DNA of 64,000 nucleotides from JAJEFO01 sp965221845 (GCA_965221845.1 OZ244919.1:1860001-1924000), one strand, 5' to 3'; positions 1 to 8,539 are shown, numbered from the stretch's first letter. The notes: generated by a model from the sequence alone, not told the origin. Program-made: numbers and translations.

Positions 1-407
1 AACCTGTCGGCAAGCTTCTTGGCGAAGGAATCGATGAGCCTGCCGCCGAGCTGGGCCAGCTTGCCCCCGACCTTCGCCTCGACCTCGTAGCTGAGCCTGG
101 TCCCGTCGCCTTCCTGCTCCAGCCGGACCGAGGCGCTGCCCTTCGCAAATCCGGCCGCGCCGCCCTTTCCCTCGCCTTCCAGGCGGCACGCCTTCCCGGG
201 ATCGACGTCCCTGAGAAGCACCGCGCCCCTGAACGTCGCCTTCACCGGGCCGACCTTCTGCACCACGACGGCCTCGAAGCCGTCTTCGGGAGTGCCGGTC
301 AGCTCCTTGCATCCGGGAATGCACTCCTTCAGGACCTCCGCATCGAGAATGCCCCCCCAGACGACGTCCGGCGGCGCCGCGATGACGCGCTCTTCGACCA
401 TTTTCAT
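1..407 (-). CDS. CoxG-like SRPBCC family protein (C-terminus cut by window edge)
   Basis: Related to carbon monoxide dehydrogenase subunit G (CoxG), a small SRPBCC/START-fold protein that binds a hydrophobic ligand or assists membrane attachment and maturation of molybdenum hydroxylases. The minus strand translates from ATG 407 as MKMVEERVIAAPPDVVWGGI, with the family-typical 'LKECIPGCKEL', a glycine-rich middle and 'YEVEAKVGGKLAQLGGRLID' before the edge at codon 135. An alternative ATG lies at 401. The family is usually about 150-200 residues, so most of the domain is present. No cox structural genes are visible here, so its partner is unknown; it runs divergently from pmbA. Confidence 0.8.
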   Translation of the reverse strand, partial: MKMVEERVIAAPPDVVWGGILDAEVLKECIPGCKELTGTPEDGFEAVVVQKVGPVKATFRGAVLLRDVDPGKACRLEGEGKGGAAGFAKGSASVRLEQEGDGTRLSYEVEAKVGGKLAQLGGRLIDSFAKKLADR

Positions 408-520
408 CCCGGATCCCCGCCAGCCGACCTCGTCGCGTGGATCATCCATGCCGCGCAGGATGTCAACAGCCCCGTCGCCGGCCGCTTGAAGCCTGGCGCC
501 TGCCGCACTAGGTCCGGTCC

Positions 521-1864
521 ATGACGTCCCTGCCCAGACTGACGGATGCCCTCCTCCACGCGGCGACAAGGGCCGGCGCGGAGGCGGCGGACGCCGTCGC
601 GGTCGAAAGCCGCTCCGTTGCGGTCGAAGTGCGCGGCAGGGCGCTTGAGCATGCGGACAGTGCCGAAAGCCTCGAGATCGGCCTTCGCGTGCTGCTCGGC
701 CGGCGCCAGGCCTGCGTGGCCTCCTCGGACACGGGAGCCGACGCGATCGCCGAGATGGCGGAACGCGCGGTCGACATGGCAAGGGTGGCGCCGGAAGACG
801 CCCATGCCGGGCTGGCCGACCCGGACCAGCTTGCGCGCGACTGGGACCTGGACACGCTGGACATGGTCGACGGCGCGGATGCGGCCTCTCCGGCGGAAAT
901 GGAGGGCACCGCGCTGCAAGCCGAGGCGGCGGCACTCTCGCATAAGGGAGTCTCGCAGGTCGACGTCGCCGCGGCATCCTTCGCGCGAAGCGCCTTTCAC
1001 CTTGCCGCGACCAACGGGTTTTCGGGCGGATGGGAACGCACGGCGCACGGCGTCTGGTGCGTCGCGATTGCCGGCGAGGGGCTGGAGATGGAGCGCGACC
1101 ACTGCAGCGAGAGCCGGGTCCATCGTTCCGACCTGCCGGCGGCCGAGGACATCGGGCATCGCGCCGCCGAACGCGCGCTTTCGCGCGCCGGCGCGCGAAA
1201 GCCCGGAACCGGCGCCTTCGCCGTCCTCTATGACGAACGCGTCGCAGGCAGCCTGATCGGCCATCTGCTGCAGGCCGCGAACGGCGCGGCCGTGGCTCGC
1301 GGCGGCTCCTGGCTCCGCGACAGGCTGGGCAGGAAGGTCCTGCCGGACGGGCTTTCCGTCACCGAGAACCCGCACCGTCCCAGGACTTCCGGTTCCCGCC
1401 CCTTCGACGCCGAGGGCCTGCCGACACGCGCCCGCACGATCGTCGAGGACGGACTGCTGAAAGGCTGGACGCTTGATCTCGCGACGGCGCGCAGGCTCGG
1501 CATGGAAAGCACGTCCAGCGCGTCCCGGGGCGCGTCGTCGCCGCCGTCGCCGTCGATCACGAACATCGCGCTGACCGAAGGCGGCGCCTCCCGCGACGAC
1601 CTGCTCCGCGACATGGGGAACGGCCTGGTGGTCACCTCGCTGATGGGGACGTCGATCAACCCGACGACCGGGGACTATTCGCGCGGCGCCGGCGGGTTCT
1701 GGGTGGAGGGCGGCGAAATCGCCTACCCGGTGAACGAGTGCACCATCGCGGGCAACCTGCATGACATGCTCCGGACCGTCCGTCCGGCGAATGACGCGCG
1801 CCGCCACCTTCGGCAGGTCGTTCCGTCGCTCCTGGTCGAGGGCATGACGGTTGCCGGCGGCTGA
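521..1864 (+). CDS. pmbA: TldE/PmbA-family metalloprotease-associated protein
   Basis: A 447-residue member of the TldD/PmbA (TldE) family. TldD and TldE form a cytosolic complex that cleaves unfolded or modified peptides; TldD holds the zinc site and PmbA is the partner. Family features visible are the N-terminal 'AVEVRGRALEHADSAESLEIGLRVLLG', the central 'SLIGHLLQAANGAAVARGGSWL', and the C-terminal 'GDYSRGAGGFWVEGGEIAYP' followed by 'VNECTIAGNL'. There is no HExxxH zinc motif, which fits TldE rather than TldD. Length is normal for the family. It overlaps the following phosphatase gene by 14 bases, so the two are probably translated from one message. No tldD is in the window. Confidence 0.9.
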   Translation: MTSLPRLTDALLHAATRAGAEAADAVAVESRSVAVEVRGRALEHADSAESLEIGLRVLLGRRQACVASSDTGADAIAEMAERAVDMARVAPEDAHAGLADPDQLARDWDLDTLDMVDGADAASPAEMEGTALQAEAAALSHKGVSQVDVAAASFARSAFHLAATNGFSGGWERTAHGVWCVAIAGEGLEMERDHCSESRVHRSDLPAAEDIGHRAAERALSRAGARKPGTGAFAVLYDERVAGSLIGHLLQAANGAAVARGGSWLRDRLGRKVLPDGLSVTENPHRPRTSGSRPFDAEGLPTRARTIVEDGLLKGWTLDLATARRLGMESTSSASRGASSPPSPSITNIALTEGGASRDDLLRDMGNGLVVTSLMGTSINPTTGDYSRGAGGFWVEGGEIAYPVNECTIAGNLHDMLRTVRPANDARRHLRQVVPSLLVEGMTVAGG

Positions 1865-2621
1865 CCTCGACCTCCTCGAGGAAACGGCCCGCGAGGCCGG
1901 CGAGATCGCGAGCCGCTTCTGGCGCGCGGACCAGCAGGTCTGGGACAAGGGCGGCGAGGGACCGGTCAGCGAAGCCGACCTCGCGGTCGACCGGCACCTG
2001 AAGGAACGGCTTCTGGGCATGCGCCCCGACTACGGCTGGGTCAGCGAGGAGACCGAGGACGATCCCGCGCGCCTCGCGGCCGAGCGCGTCTTCATCATAG
2101 ATCCCATAGACGGGACGCGCGCCTTCGTTGCGGGCGAGCGCACCTGGGCCCATTCGCTTGCGCTTGCGGAAGATGGCCGGGTGGTCGCGGCCTGCGTCTT
2201 CCTTCCGGCGCGCGACAAGATCTACCTTGCGGCGGCCGGGGAAGGCGCGACGCTGAACGGCGCGCCCATAGCGGCGGTGCAGCGCGATGCGCTGGAAGGG
2301 GCTTCCCTGCTGAGCGCGCGCAGCGGGCTGGATGCAAGGCACTGGTCCGGCGGTCCGCCGGACGTGAAGCGTCACTTCCGCGCGTCCTTCGCGTACCGGC
2401 TGACGCTGGTGGCCGAGGGCAGATTCGACGCGCTGCTGACGCTGCGGCCGACATGGGAGTGGGACGTCGCGGCAGGCGCCCTCATTGCCATGGAAAGCGG
2501 GGCGCGCGTCAGCGACCGGAACGGCCGCGACCCGGCATTCAACAGCGGCACGCGCCAGATGGACGGGCTGGTCGCCGGCGGCCGCACGGTGCACGGGGAG
2601 CTGCTGAAGCGCCTCGCGTGA
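1851..2621 (+). CDS. cysQ: Inositol monophosphatase-family phosphatase, probable 3'(2'),5'-bisphosphate nucleotidase
   Basis: A 256-residue Mg-dependent, Li-sensitive phosphatase fold. Motifs in order: 'SEADLAVD', the metal-binding 'SEET', 'DPIDGTRAFVAG' (core DPIDGT), and the C-terminal 'WEWDVAAGALI'. CysQ proteins remove the 3' phosphate from PAP formed in sulfate assimilation; inositol monophosphatases share these motifs, so the substrate is inferred. The start used is TTG 1851, preceded by a purine-rich stretch inside the end of pmbA. No in-frame ATG gives the full N-terminus, and the overlap suggests translational coupling with pmbA. Downstream it converges with mutY. Confidence 0.8.
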   Translation: MPAADLDLLEETAREAGEIASRFWRADQQVWDKGGEGPVSEADLAVDRHLKERLLGMRPDYGWVSEETEDDPARLAAERVFIIDPIDGTRAFVAGERTWAHSLALAEDGRVVAACVFLPARDKIYLAAAGEGATLNGAPIAAVQRDALEGASLLSARSGLDARHWSGGPPDVKRHFRASFAYRLTLVAEGRFDALLTLRPTWEWDVAAGALIAMESGARVSDRNGRDPAFNSGTRQMDGLVAGGRTVHGELLKRLA

Positions 2622-2655
2622 CCGCCGCCCGCACGGGGGACGCGCGGCGCTTCGG

Positions 2656-3714
2656 TCAGCCCGCCCCGCCCGGCATGCCGCTGGCTGCAACGTCCATCGC
2701 CTTGCGCATGACCGAAGGCAGATCCTCCCTGTCCAGTCCGGCGACAAAGCGCCCGCGGTCAGGCTGCGCGTCGTTCCGCAGCTCCGCCACGCGCAGCGCG
2801 AGACGCAGCTGGAAATGCGTGAACGCGTGCCGCACCTCGACCCCCGGATCCCGCCACGCGCCCGCAACCGGCGGCGCTTCCTCCGGCGGCTCCGCGGTCC
2901 ATTCGGTGCCCGGCCAGCCGAGCATGCCGCCGAGAAGGCCGCCTTCCGGCCGCGTCTGCACAAGCCACGCGCCGTCGGCGCGGCGCGCCAGATAGGCAAT
3001 GCCGTAGCGCACGGGCCTTGGCGGCCTGCCCCGTCTCACGGGCAGCTCCGACTGCCGGCCTGCGGCCCTCGCCCGGCAACGGCGGGACCACGGGCAGGCG
3101 CCGCAGGCCGGGGATCTCGGCGTGCAGGTCGTGGCCCCCAGGTCCATGACGGCCTGCGCGTAGTCGCCAGGGCGCTGCGCAGGGGTCAGCCGCGCCGCCA
3201 GGGCGGCAAGCTCGCGCCTTGCCCCGGGAAGCGGGGTCTCGACGGCGAACAGCCTTGACATGACCCGTTCCACGTTTCCGTCAACCACCGTCTCCGCCCG
3301 GCCGAAGGCGATCGCGGAAACGGCGGCGGCCGTGTAGGGGCCGACTCCCGGCAGGCGCAGCAGTTCCTCGCGCGCTTCGGGAAACCGGCCGTCGCGGTCC
3401 CGGACGACCGCCCGGGCGCACTTCAGGAGGTTCCGCGCCCGCGCGTAGTAGCCAAGGCCGGCCCACTCGGCCATGACATGCGCGTCTTCGGCCGCGGCAA
3501 GCGACCCGACATCTGGCCACCTGCCGACGAACCGCAGGAAACGGGACCGAACGGCGGCCACCGTCGTCTGCTGGAGCATGATCTCGCTCAGCCAGACCCG
3601 ATACGGGTCGGGAACGGCGCCCTCCCTCCCTGCTGCCGGGCCGACGCGCCAGGGCAGGTCGCGGGCGTGGACATCGTACCACTTCAAGAGAGCCGCGGCG
3701 GACGGGTCACGCAT
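2656..3714 (-). CDS. mutY: A/G-specific adenine DNA glycosylase MutY
   Basis: Removes adenine mispaired with 8-oxoguanine or guanine in base-excision repair. The 352-residue protein has the catalytic Glu in 'SEIMLQQT', the helix-hairpin-helix 'LPGVGPYTAAA', the catalytic Asp in 'VVDGNVERV', and a C-x6-C-x2-C-x5-C [4Fe-4S] loop at about residues 195-211. A C-terminal NUDIX-like 8-oxoG recognition domain follows ('LGGMLGWPGTEW'). Length is normal. It is transcribed divergently from the dciA-like gene over an 88-base gap, an arrangement common in Rhodobacterales. Confidence 0.95.
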   Translation of the reverse strand: MRDPSAAALLKWYDVHARDLPWRVGPAAGREGAVPDPYRVWLSEIMLQQTTVAAVRSRFLRFVGRWPDVGSLAAAEDAHVMAEWAGLGYYARARNLLKCARAVVRDRDGRFPEAREELLRLPGVGPYTAAAVSAIAFGRAETVVDGNVERVMSRLFAVETPLPGARRELAALAARLTPAQRPGDYAQAVMDLGATTCTPRSPACGACPWSRRCRARAAGRQSELPVRRGRPPRPVRYGIAYLARRADGAWLVQTRPEGGLLGGMLGWPGTEWTAEPPEEAPPVAGAWRDPGVEVRHAFTHFQLRLALRVAELRNDAQPDRGRFVAGLDREDLPSVMRKAMDVAASGMPGGAG

Positions 3715-3802
3715 AGTTTACGCCCCGCTCCGGGGCTCTGGACTGACAAAGCCGCACATGGCCCCTAGGATAGGGCGAGGCCGACGTTTCGGAAAGCGGG
3801 CA

Positions 3803-4321
3803 ATGACAACGCAGGGCAGCATGCAGCAGCAAAGGCGCCGCCAGCGCGGTTTCGAGCGCGCCTCCAGCCTCGTCGCAGGCCGCGTCCGCGCCGCGGGCGA
3901 GCATCGCGGCTTCGCGGTTTCGCGTCTCCTCACGCATTGGGCCGAGGTTGCGGGCCCGGACATCGCCCGCGTCTCGCGACCGGTCGAGGTCACCTACGGC
4001 CGCGGGCTCGGGGCCACGCTGACCCTCCTGACGACCGGCCCCGAAGCGCCGGTCCTGGAAATGCAGAAGGGCCGGATCCGCGAACGCGTGAACGCGTGCT
4101 ACGGGTTCGGCGCGATCGAAAGGATCCGCATCACGCAGACCGCCGCAACCGGGTTCGGCGCTCCGGATGCGGACCCCCGGCGCCAGGCCGGCGCCGCCGT
4201 GCCTGAAGGGCCGCCGTCGGCCAGGGCGAGGAAGGCCGCGAGCGGGGTCCGGAACGAGGGCCTCCGCAAGGCGCTTGAACGCCTCGGGTCAGGCGTCCTG
4301 CGCGACGGGAAGGGCGAGTGA
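3803..4321 (+). CDS. DUF721 (DciA-like) protein
   Basis: A 172-residue DUF721 protein. DciA members of this family load the replicative helicase DnaB in bacteria lacking DnaC. The visible core is 'FERASSLVAGRVRAAGEHRGFAVSRLLTHW' and 'WAEVAGPDIARVSRPVEV', followed by 'VLEMQKGRIRERVNACYGFGAIERIRI'. The C-terminal 45 residues are Arg/Ala-rich and probably disordered, as in alphaproteobacterial homologues. ATG 3803 was chosen because the upstream in-frame extension overlaps mutY antisense and lacks family similarity. It lies 10 bases before dsbA, so the two probably form an operon. Helicase loading is inferred from the family, not shown here. Confidence 0.8.
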   Translation: MTTQGSMQQQRRRQRGFERASSLVAGRVRAAGEHRGFAVSRLLTHWAEVAGPDIARVSRPVEVTYGRGLGATLTLLTTGPEAPVLEMQKGRIRERVNACYGFGAIERIRITQTAATGFGAPDADPRRQAGAAVPEGPPSARARKAASGVRNEGLRKALERLGSGVLRDGKGE

Positions 4322-4331
4322 GGGGCCTGCC

Positions 4332-4997
4332 ATGATCCGGAGACTGGCGGCGCTGGCCGCTGCCGCCCTCGCCGCGGCCCATGTCCTCTCCGCGGGCGCC
4401 TCGCTGCCCGGCCCCCTCGGGCCGGCAATGGCGCAGGACGCCAGGGACGTCGACACGTCGACGATCAAGGAAATGTCGCTCGGCAACCCGGACGCGGCGG
4501 TGACCGTGATCGAGTACGCCTCCTTCACCTGCCCCCACTGCGCGACCTTCCACGCCGGGCCGTACAGGCAGCTCAAGGCCGAATACATCGATCCGGGGCT
4601 GATCAGCTTCATCTACCGCGAGGTCTATTTCGACCGTCCGGGCCTCTGGGCCGGCATCACCGCCCGCTGCGGGCAGAACGCCGAGAACCGGTACTTCGGC
4701 ATCGTGGACATGCTCTACGAGCAGCAGCGGGAATGGGCCGGCAGCGGCGGCGACCCCCAAGAGACCGTCGGAAGGCTCCGCAAGATCGGAAAGACGGCCG
4801 GGCTGACGGATGCGGACCTGGACAGGTGCTTCACGGACGGCGAGCGTGCGCAGGCGCTGTACGCCCTGTACCTGCAGAACGCGGAGGCGGACGGCGTCAG
4901 GTCCACGCCAAGTTTCGTCATTGACGGCAAGCTGCACGGCAGCATGTCCTATGCCGAGCTGAAGGCCCTGATCGATGAGGCGCTCGGCGTGCGATGA
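4332..4997 (+). CDS. DsbA-family thiol:disulfide oxidoreductase
   Basis: A 221-residue periplasmic thioredoxin-fold protein. An N-terminal hydrophobic stretch after 'MIRRLAALAAAALAAAHVL' followed by 'AMAQD' looks like a Sec signal peptide. The active site is CPHC within 'YASFTCPHCATFH', and the cis-proline loop is 'STPSFVIDGKLHG' near the C-terminus. The protein most resembles the Thioredoxin_4/BdbD-like DsbA group of alphaproteobacteria, which oxidises exported proteins. Start ATG 4332 lies just after the dciA-like stop. It may act on the cysteine-containing secreted proteins encoded by the two cassettes in this window, but that is speculative. Confidence 0.88.
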   Translation: MIRRLAALAAAALAAAHVLSAGASLPGPLGPAMAQDARDVDTSTIKEMSLGNPDAAVTVIEYASFTCPHCATFHAGPYRQLKAEYIDPGLISFIYREVYFDRPGLWAGITARCGQNAENRYFGIVDMLYEQQREWAGSGGDPQETVGRLRKIGKTAGLTDADLDRCFTDGERAQALYALYLQNAEADGVRSTPSFVIDGKLHGSMSYAELKALIDEALGVR

Positions 4998-5034
4998 CGC
5001 CCCTGCCCGCGGCGCCGGCGGCACGCTTTCGCAG

Positions 5035-5448
5035 TCATGCGCCTTCGGACCAGACCCGGCCCTGCCACTCTGGAAGGCCTGCCAGCCCGTCAAACCCGGG
5101 ATCCTTCGATATCAGGGGACATGCCATCTGGATTGCGGTCGCTGCGATCATCCTGTCAAAGGGATCCGGGTGATCCCACTCCATGGAACCGGCCAGGATT
5201 GCCATCCGCCCCGTGTAGTGGGCGACACGGAATCCCTGGGCAAGGCACAGGCCGTCAAGAGTGCCGGCGCAGGGTGCCATCTCGGGCCACTTGCCCTTGC
5301 GAACCTTCAGCGCGATCTCATGGAGGGCGCAGGGCGGCACGTGGACCGTTGCGCCCCCTTCGAGCTTGCGCCGCGCCTCTGACGTCAATTGCGGCGGCGA
5401 AACCAGGGACCAGGCCAGCACGTGCGTGTCGATCAGGACATTGCTCAA
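5035..5448 (-). CDS. PIN-domain toxin, VapC type
   Basis: A 137-residue PIN-domain endoribonuclease, the toxin of a type II toxin-antitoxin pair. The fold's acidic residues are visible: Asp in 'VLIDTHVLAWSL', Glu in 'CALHEIALKVRKGKW', and Asp in 'HPDPFDRMIAATAI'. The start is TTG at 5448, whose bases overlap the antitoxin stop codon as TTGA; no ATG gives the conserved N-terminal LIDTH strand in frame. The overlap implies translational coupling to the antitoxin. These toxins cut tRNA or rRNA when free of antitoxin; the target here is unknown. Confidence 0.85.
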   Translation of the reverse strand: MSNVLIDTHVLAWSLVSPPQLTSEARRKLEGGATVHVPPCALHEIALKVRKGKWPEMAPCAGTLDGLCLAQGFRVAHYTGRMAILAGSMEWDHPDPFDRMIAATAIQMACPLISKDPGFDGLAGLPEWQGRVWSEGA

Positions 5449-5675
5449 GCACCCCACTCCGCAAGCTCGTCCCTGGTCATTGGCTCGGAGAAGTCGGGGA
5501 CGCTGTCCGGGCTCACGACCCCCTCCAGAAGGCCAAGACGCACGCCTGCAGCCGCCATGGGCACAAGCCGCGCGGCCGGAACCCCGTCGCGCGCGATGAT
5601 GACTTCCGCGCCGGCGTCGACAGCGGCGAGAATCTGCGAAAGCTTCGCCTTCGCCTCGGCAACGTTCATTTGCAT
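5445..5675 (-). CDS. Phd/YefM-family antitoxin (VapB-like)
   Basis: A 76-residue antitoxin. The N-terminus MQMNVAEAKAKLSQILAAVD followed by 'GAEVIIARDGVPAARLVPM' is the Phd/YefM DNA-binding fold, and the acidic tail 'PDFSEPMTRDELAEWGA' is the toxin-binding part. ATG 5675 was chosen because GGGAGA precedes it at proper spacing; an ATG at 5693 is possible. It is cotranscribed with the PIN toxin downstream, overlapping it by four bases. Antitoxins of this type usually repress their own promoter, which would lie at about 5676-5720 on the minus strand. Confidence 0.85.
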   Translation of the reverse strand: MQMNVAEAKAKLSQILAAVDAGAEVIIARDGVPAARLVPMAAAGVRLGLLEGVVSPDSVPDFSEPMTRDELAEWGA

Positions 5676-6220
5676 TGCGACATCTCCCTGCATGGCATGG
5701 ACCAAGCTTGGACCAATAGCACCCCGACGCAAGGACGGCCTTGGGTCGTGCCAGTTTCACGGGAATGGCGTGCCTGCGCGCCAATGCCTCGGCCGGCAAC
5801 CACCTTTCCTGCCTGATGGAGCCAGCCGGGCATTGGGCGGCCAAGCTCCCGGAGCATCCTCATGGGGCGCTCCGACTTGCGGCTTCGGCAACGGGCCCGG
5901 GCAGTGGCAGGGAGGGTTTCGCCCCGGCCATACCCGTTTGCGCTCACGGACGAACAGGATGGCATTCGTGTCCCGGGCCGGCTGTCCAGCGTAGCGGCGG
6001 CCGGCTTGCTTGCCGGGCGATCCCGATGTCCGGGCGCAGCCTGCGGACTGCGAGCCGGAGGCCTGACAAGGTTCGCGCGACCGCAGTCCCAGGGCTGAAG
6101 CTGCGGATCGCGAAGCTCCCCGGCGTACTGCTGCGGGACCTGCGGGACTGCGGGACTTTTGGCATTACATCCGGCTGGCCCTCCGGTATGCTGGGCCGCT
6201 CTCCATGGCGGGGGAATGGC
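5676..6220. other. Non-coding stretch between the TA pair and the ATPase gene
   Basis: No supported gene on either strand. Long open frames cross it but show no family similarity. It holds the promoter regions of the toxin-antitoxin pair (left) and the ATPase (right). A short imperfect direct repeat of GCGGGAC/GCGGGACT units lies at about 6134-6160. Confidence 0.5.
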
Positions 6221-7522
6221 ATGGCCTTCGATCAGGACGCGCTTCGGGCATTCGTTGACGGCGGCGACAAGTCGCCGCCGCCAGTCTTCGTCGGGCGGGC
6301 GGACATCCTCGAGGACATCGAGCGCAAGGCAAGCCTGGCCTGGAAGGGCGCGGGCGCGGCGGCGCACGGCATCCCCGGCGTGACACGCATCGTCCAGGGG
6401 GCTCCGGGCGCCGGCAAGAGTTCGATCCTGGCCGAGCTGAGGTCCCGGTCCCTCGTGAGGCGGGGCGGGGAAAGGGCCGGCGGGGAGCCCCGGGTCCTGT
6501 TCCTGACCAGCGAGATGCTTGAGGAGAGCGTTCCCCGAATCCTCGATCTCCTGCGCGAGGCCGGACGGCTCGCGCAGCATGAATGGCTGGAGCGCGGCCG
6601 GCATCTTCTCGGCAGGGCGTCGCGGCACGTGGAGTCGGTCTCCGCCGCCGGGGCAGGGATCGGTCTCACGCGGCCGGAGATTGGCGGCCTGCTCGCCCTG
6701 AGGGAGGCCCTGCCGCCCCAGAGGTGGGCGCGGCCGGTCATCGTTGCCATCGACGAGGCGCAGAAGCTGCGGCGCGACAGGCACGCGCCGCCGGCCCTGT
6801 TCCTGCAAGGCGTCCACAACGGCGAGACCGGCCTTCCGCTGACGCTGGTGCTGGCCGGGCTCGGCGACACCGCCGGCCGGGTCGCCGACATGGACCTGAC
6901 CCGGGGCACGGTGATCCACGAGATCGGCTCGCTTGGAGCGGGCGAGGTCTCGTCTTTCATGTCGGGATCCTGCCGGAAGTTCGGCATTGACCCGGGGGAT
7001 CACGGGAAGAGGCTCGACGCGCTCGCCCGTCCCTGCGACGGCTGGCCCAGGCATCTCCACTTCGCGCTGCAGGCGCTCGGACGGGAGGCGCTTGCGGTCG
7101 GCGGCGATCTCGCCGGCGTCGACTGGCGGAAGGTCGGGCAGGAAGCGGCGGAAAGCCGCGTTCGCTACTATCTCAGCCAGAAAAGTCCCGAGATGTCGCA
7201 AAGCAAGCATCTGGTCGCGTCCGTCATGCGGCAGGTTCCGGGACCGGACGAACCCGGCAGGGGCTTCGATGCCGTCGACCTGCTCGAAGCCATCGAGGGC
7301 GGAATTGCGGACCGTCCCGGCCATCGTCTTCCGGAAGGCATGAGCGTCAACGGCCTTTTCCGGCATCTCTTGCACAGGGGCGCCCTGCACGAGCGTGCGA
7401 ACAAGACGGTTCATTGCCCCATTCCGTCCTTCCGGGCACATCTTGTCGAGGCCGGGGGACCGGAGCCGGGTGGCCGGGACGATGCCTTGGCCGGACGCGG
7501 CGGCCGGGCGGGAACGCAATGA
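6221..7522 (+). CDS. P-loop AAA-type ATPase of unknown system
   Basis: A 433-residue ATPase. Walker A is 'IVQGAPGAGKSSIL' near residue 65, and Walker B is 'PVIVAIDEAQKLRRD' near residue 185. The region after it ('TLVLAGLGDTAGRV') resembles the sensor-1 strand of ORC/Cdc6-like and AAA_16 ATPases. ATG 6221 follows a GGCGGGGGAAT ribosome-binding stretch; longer in-frame extensions upstream lack similarity. The C-terminal 150 residues are helical, with a possible winged-helix at 'LLEAIEGGIADRPGHRLPEG'. It ends 18 bases before a disrupted PD-(D/E)XK nuclease gene, so the two look like an operon. An ATPase next to a nuclease suggests a defence or mobile-element function, but I do not recognise a named system. 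Confidence 0.75.
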   Translation: MAFDQDALRAFVDGGDKSPPPVFVGRADILEDIERKASLAWKGAGAAAHGIPGVTRIVQGAPGAGKSSILAELRSRSLVRRGGERAGGEPRVLFLTSEMLEESVPRILDLLREAGRLAQHEWLERGRHLLGRASRHVESVSAAGAGIGLTRPEIGGLLALREALPPQRWARPVIVAIDEAQKLRRDRHAPPALFLQGVHNGETGLPLTLVLAGLGDTAGRVADMDLTRGTVIHEIGSLGAGEVSSFMSGSCRKFGIDPGDHGKRLDALARPCDGWPRHLHFALQALGREALAVGGDLAGVDWRKVGQEAAESRVRYYLSQKSPEMSQSKHLVASVMRQVPGPDEPGRGFDAVDLLEAIEGGIADRPGHRLPEGMSVNGLFRHLLHRGALHERANKTVHCPIPSFRAHLVEAGGPEPGGRDDALAGRGGRAGTQ

Positions 7523-7628
7523 GCACCCGGGAGTCCGCAGATGTTTCCTGAAGTGACGGAAGCGCCCTGCAGGCTGACGGAACGCGACCTGGACCTGATC
7601 CTCCTGGAGGAGCTTTCCGGCGACACCG

Positions 7629-7637
7629 GATTTCCTG
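7629..7637 (+). repeat. Left copy of 9-bp direct repeat flanking cassette 1
   Basis: GATTTCCTG, repeated exactly at 8540-8548. It is best read as the target-site duplication made when cassette 1 inserted into the nuclease gene. Confidence 0.75.
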
Positions 7638-7640
7638 ATA

Positions 7641-8454
7641 GTGCCTCAGTTCGCCGCCGTCCTGCTGAGTGCGGCCCTCGCCCTGCCGGCATCGGCACAG
7701 TTGGAGCGGGCGGCCAGAGTTTCACAGGTTTCGTCTCCCGGTTACTCATACGTCACCCGTCTGAACCAGGACCTGGTCTGGCCGGCACAGAGGGTTAACA
7801 ACCGGACCTTGAGCGGCGCGGTCAACAACCTGACGATCGAGCCTCTGGACCGTCCGGACAGGATGACTCACGGCAAAACGACCTTCGGCGGGGGACCCGG
7901 CGTCCATTGCGCCCACAGTGCGGGAAGAAGCGGCAGGGTCGAATTCCACAACCCGACCGGCACCTATTCCCTTGGCGGGGCCATCGCCATCGCCTGCCCG
8001 ACCTGGACCACCCGCAAGTGCTCGCGGTCCGTGACGTTCATGAACCGGACGTTCACCGCCAATAGTAGGGTACCAGGCGTGCAGTGACGCCGACGAAGAC
8101 ACGGACGCCCTGACTGGCCCGTACACCGGGCGCACACCGAAGCAGCAAGACAGCACATTCACCCGGACCCGGAGCCCGAGCAACGGCATCTTCCGGGTGC
8201 GGGTCTGGGGCAAGGTGTGTCATGCAGGAACTGGCAATGTGCAGCGCTGCTGGAACCTGAAAAACCTCACCCCGCCCCCGGCCTTTGCTGCTCTTGCCAA
8301 TGCGGCTGGCTACGGGGCCACCTTCCGGCCCGCAGGCCATTGCGGCCCGCGCAGCTGGCCGACGCCGGAGCTGGAGGCGGCCGGTGCGCCGGCCTATGCC
8401 AAATGGTGCGACGTCACGGTCGATGAGCGCTTCCCCCCCCCCCCCCCCCCCTGA
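7641..8454 (+). pseudogene. Secreted cysteine-rich protein gene of cassette 1, one frameshift
   Basis: From GTG 7641 a signal peptide is read (MPQFAAVLLSAALALPASAQ, cleavage after ASA), then a hydrophilic domain with 'GGGPGVHCAHSAGRSGRVEF' and 'ACPTWTTRKCSRSVTFMN'. The frame ends at 8087, but protein-like sequence continues one frame over from about 8065: 'GYQACSDADEDTDALTGPYT', 'FRVRVWGKVCHAGTGNVQRC', 'AYAKWCDVTVDERF', then six prolines encoded by the C19 run and a stop at 8454. One extra base near AGTAGGG (8064-8070) explains the shift; without it the product would be 270 residues with eight cysteines. GTG 7641 lies inside the left inverted repeat with only a weak ribosome-binding site, so initiation is uncertain. 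No family is recognised. Confidence 0.5.
8433..8451 (+). repeat. Homopolymer run C19
   Basis: Nineteen consecutive C at the 3' end of the cassette 1 gene. In the present length the gene ends in six prolines and TGA. One extra C would extend the protein into PDRRQIRGTGGRPAGRPFPM and two more residues, across the terminator. Such runs slip during replication; assembly error in the exact count is also possible. Confidence 0.9.
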
Positions 8455-8478
8455 CCGCAGGCAGATCAGAGGTACAGG

Positions 8479-8503
8479 AGGGCGGCCTGCGGGCCGCCCT
8501 TTT
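8479..8503 (+). terminator. Rho-independent-type terminator of the cassette 1 gene
   Basis: A perfect 9-bp stem (AGGGCGGCC / GGCCGCCCT) with loop TGCG, followed by a short T run that begins with the last base of the stem, 25 bases after the stop codon of the cassette gene. Confidence 0.75.
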
Positions 8504-8539
8504 CCCATGCAAACATGATTTCAAACCGAGCCACTACCC

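Larger units (their letters stand above)
7638..8539 (+). mobile_element. Cassette 1: about 0.9-kb non-autonomous element with secreted cargo
   Basis: The segment is bounded by imperfect terminal inverted repeats: left ATAGTGCCTCAGTTCGCC, right end (reverse complement from 8539) GGGTAGTGGCTCGGTTTGAA. It is flanked by the 9-bp repeat GATTTCCTG and interrupts a nuclease gene whose frame is restored by exact removal. It contains one gene for an exported protein, a C19 run and a Rho-independent-type terminator, but no transposase. Its ends match those of cassette 2 at 54445-57322. Mobilisation in trans by an unidentified DDE transposase is inferred. Confidence 0.65.

Noticed and set aside
404..2020. 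Long minus-strand open frame opposite pmbA (538 codons)
   Set aside because: High-GC antisense shadow of pmbA and the cysQ-like gene; no motifs, biased to Arg and Ala.
6134..6160. Short GCGGGAC repeats as a CRISPR-like or iteron array
   Set aside because: Only about three imperfect units without regular spacing or spacers.
5666..7519. Long minus-strand open frame opposite the ATPase (617 codons)
   Set aside because: Shadow of the ATPase gene; the plus strand has Walker A and B motifs and a ribosome-binding site.
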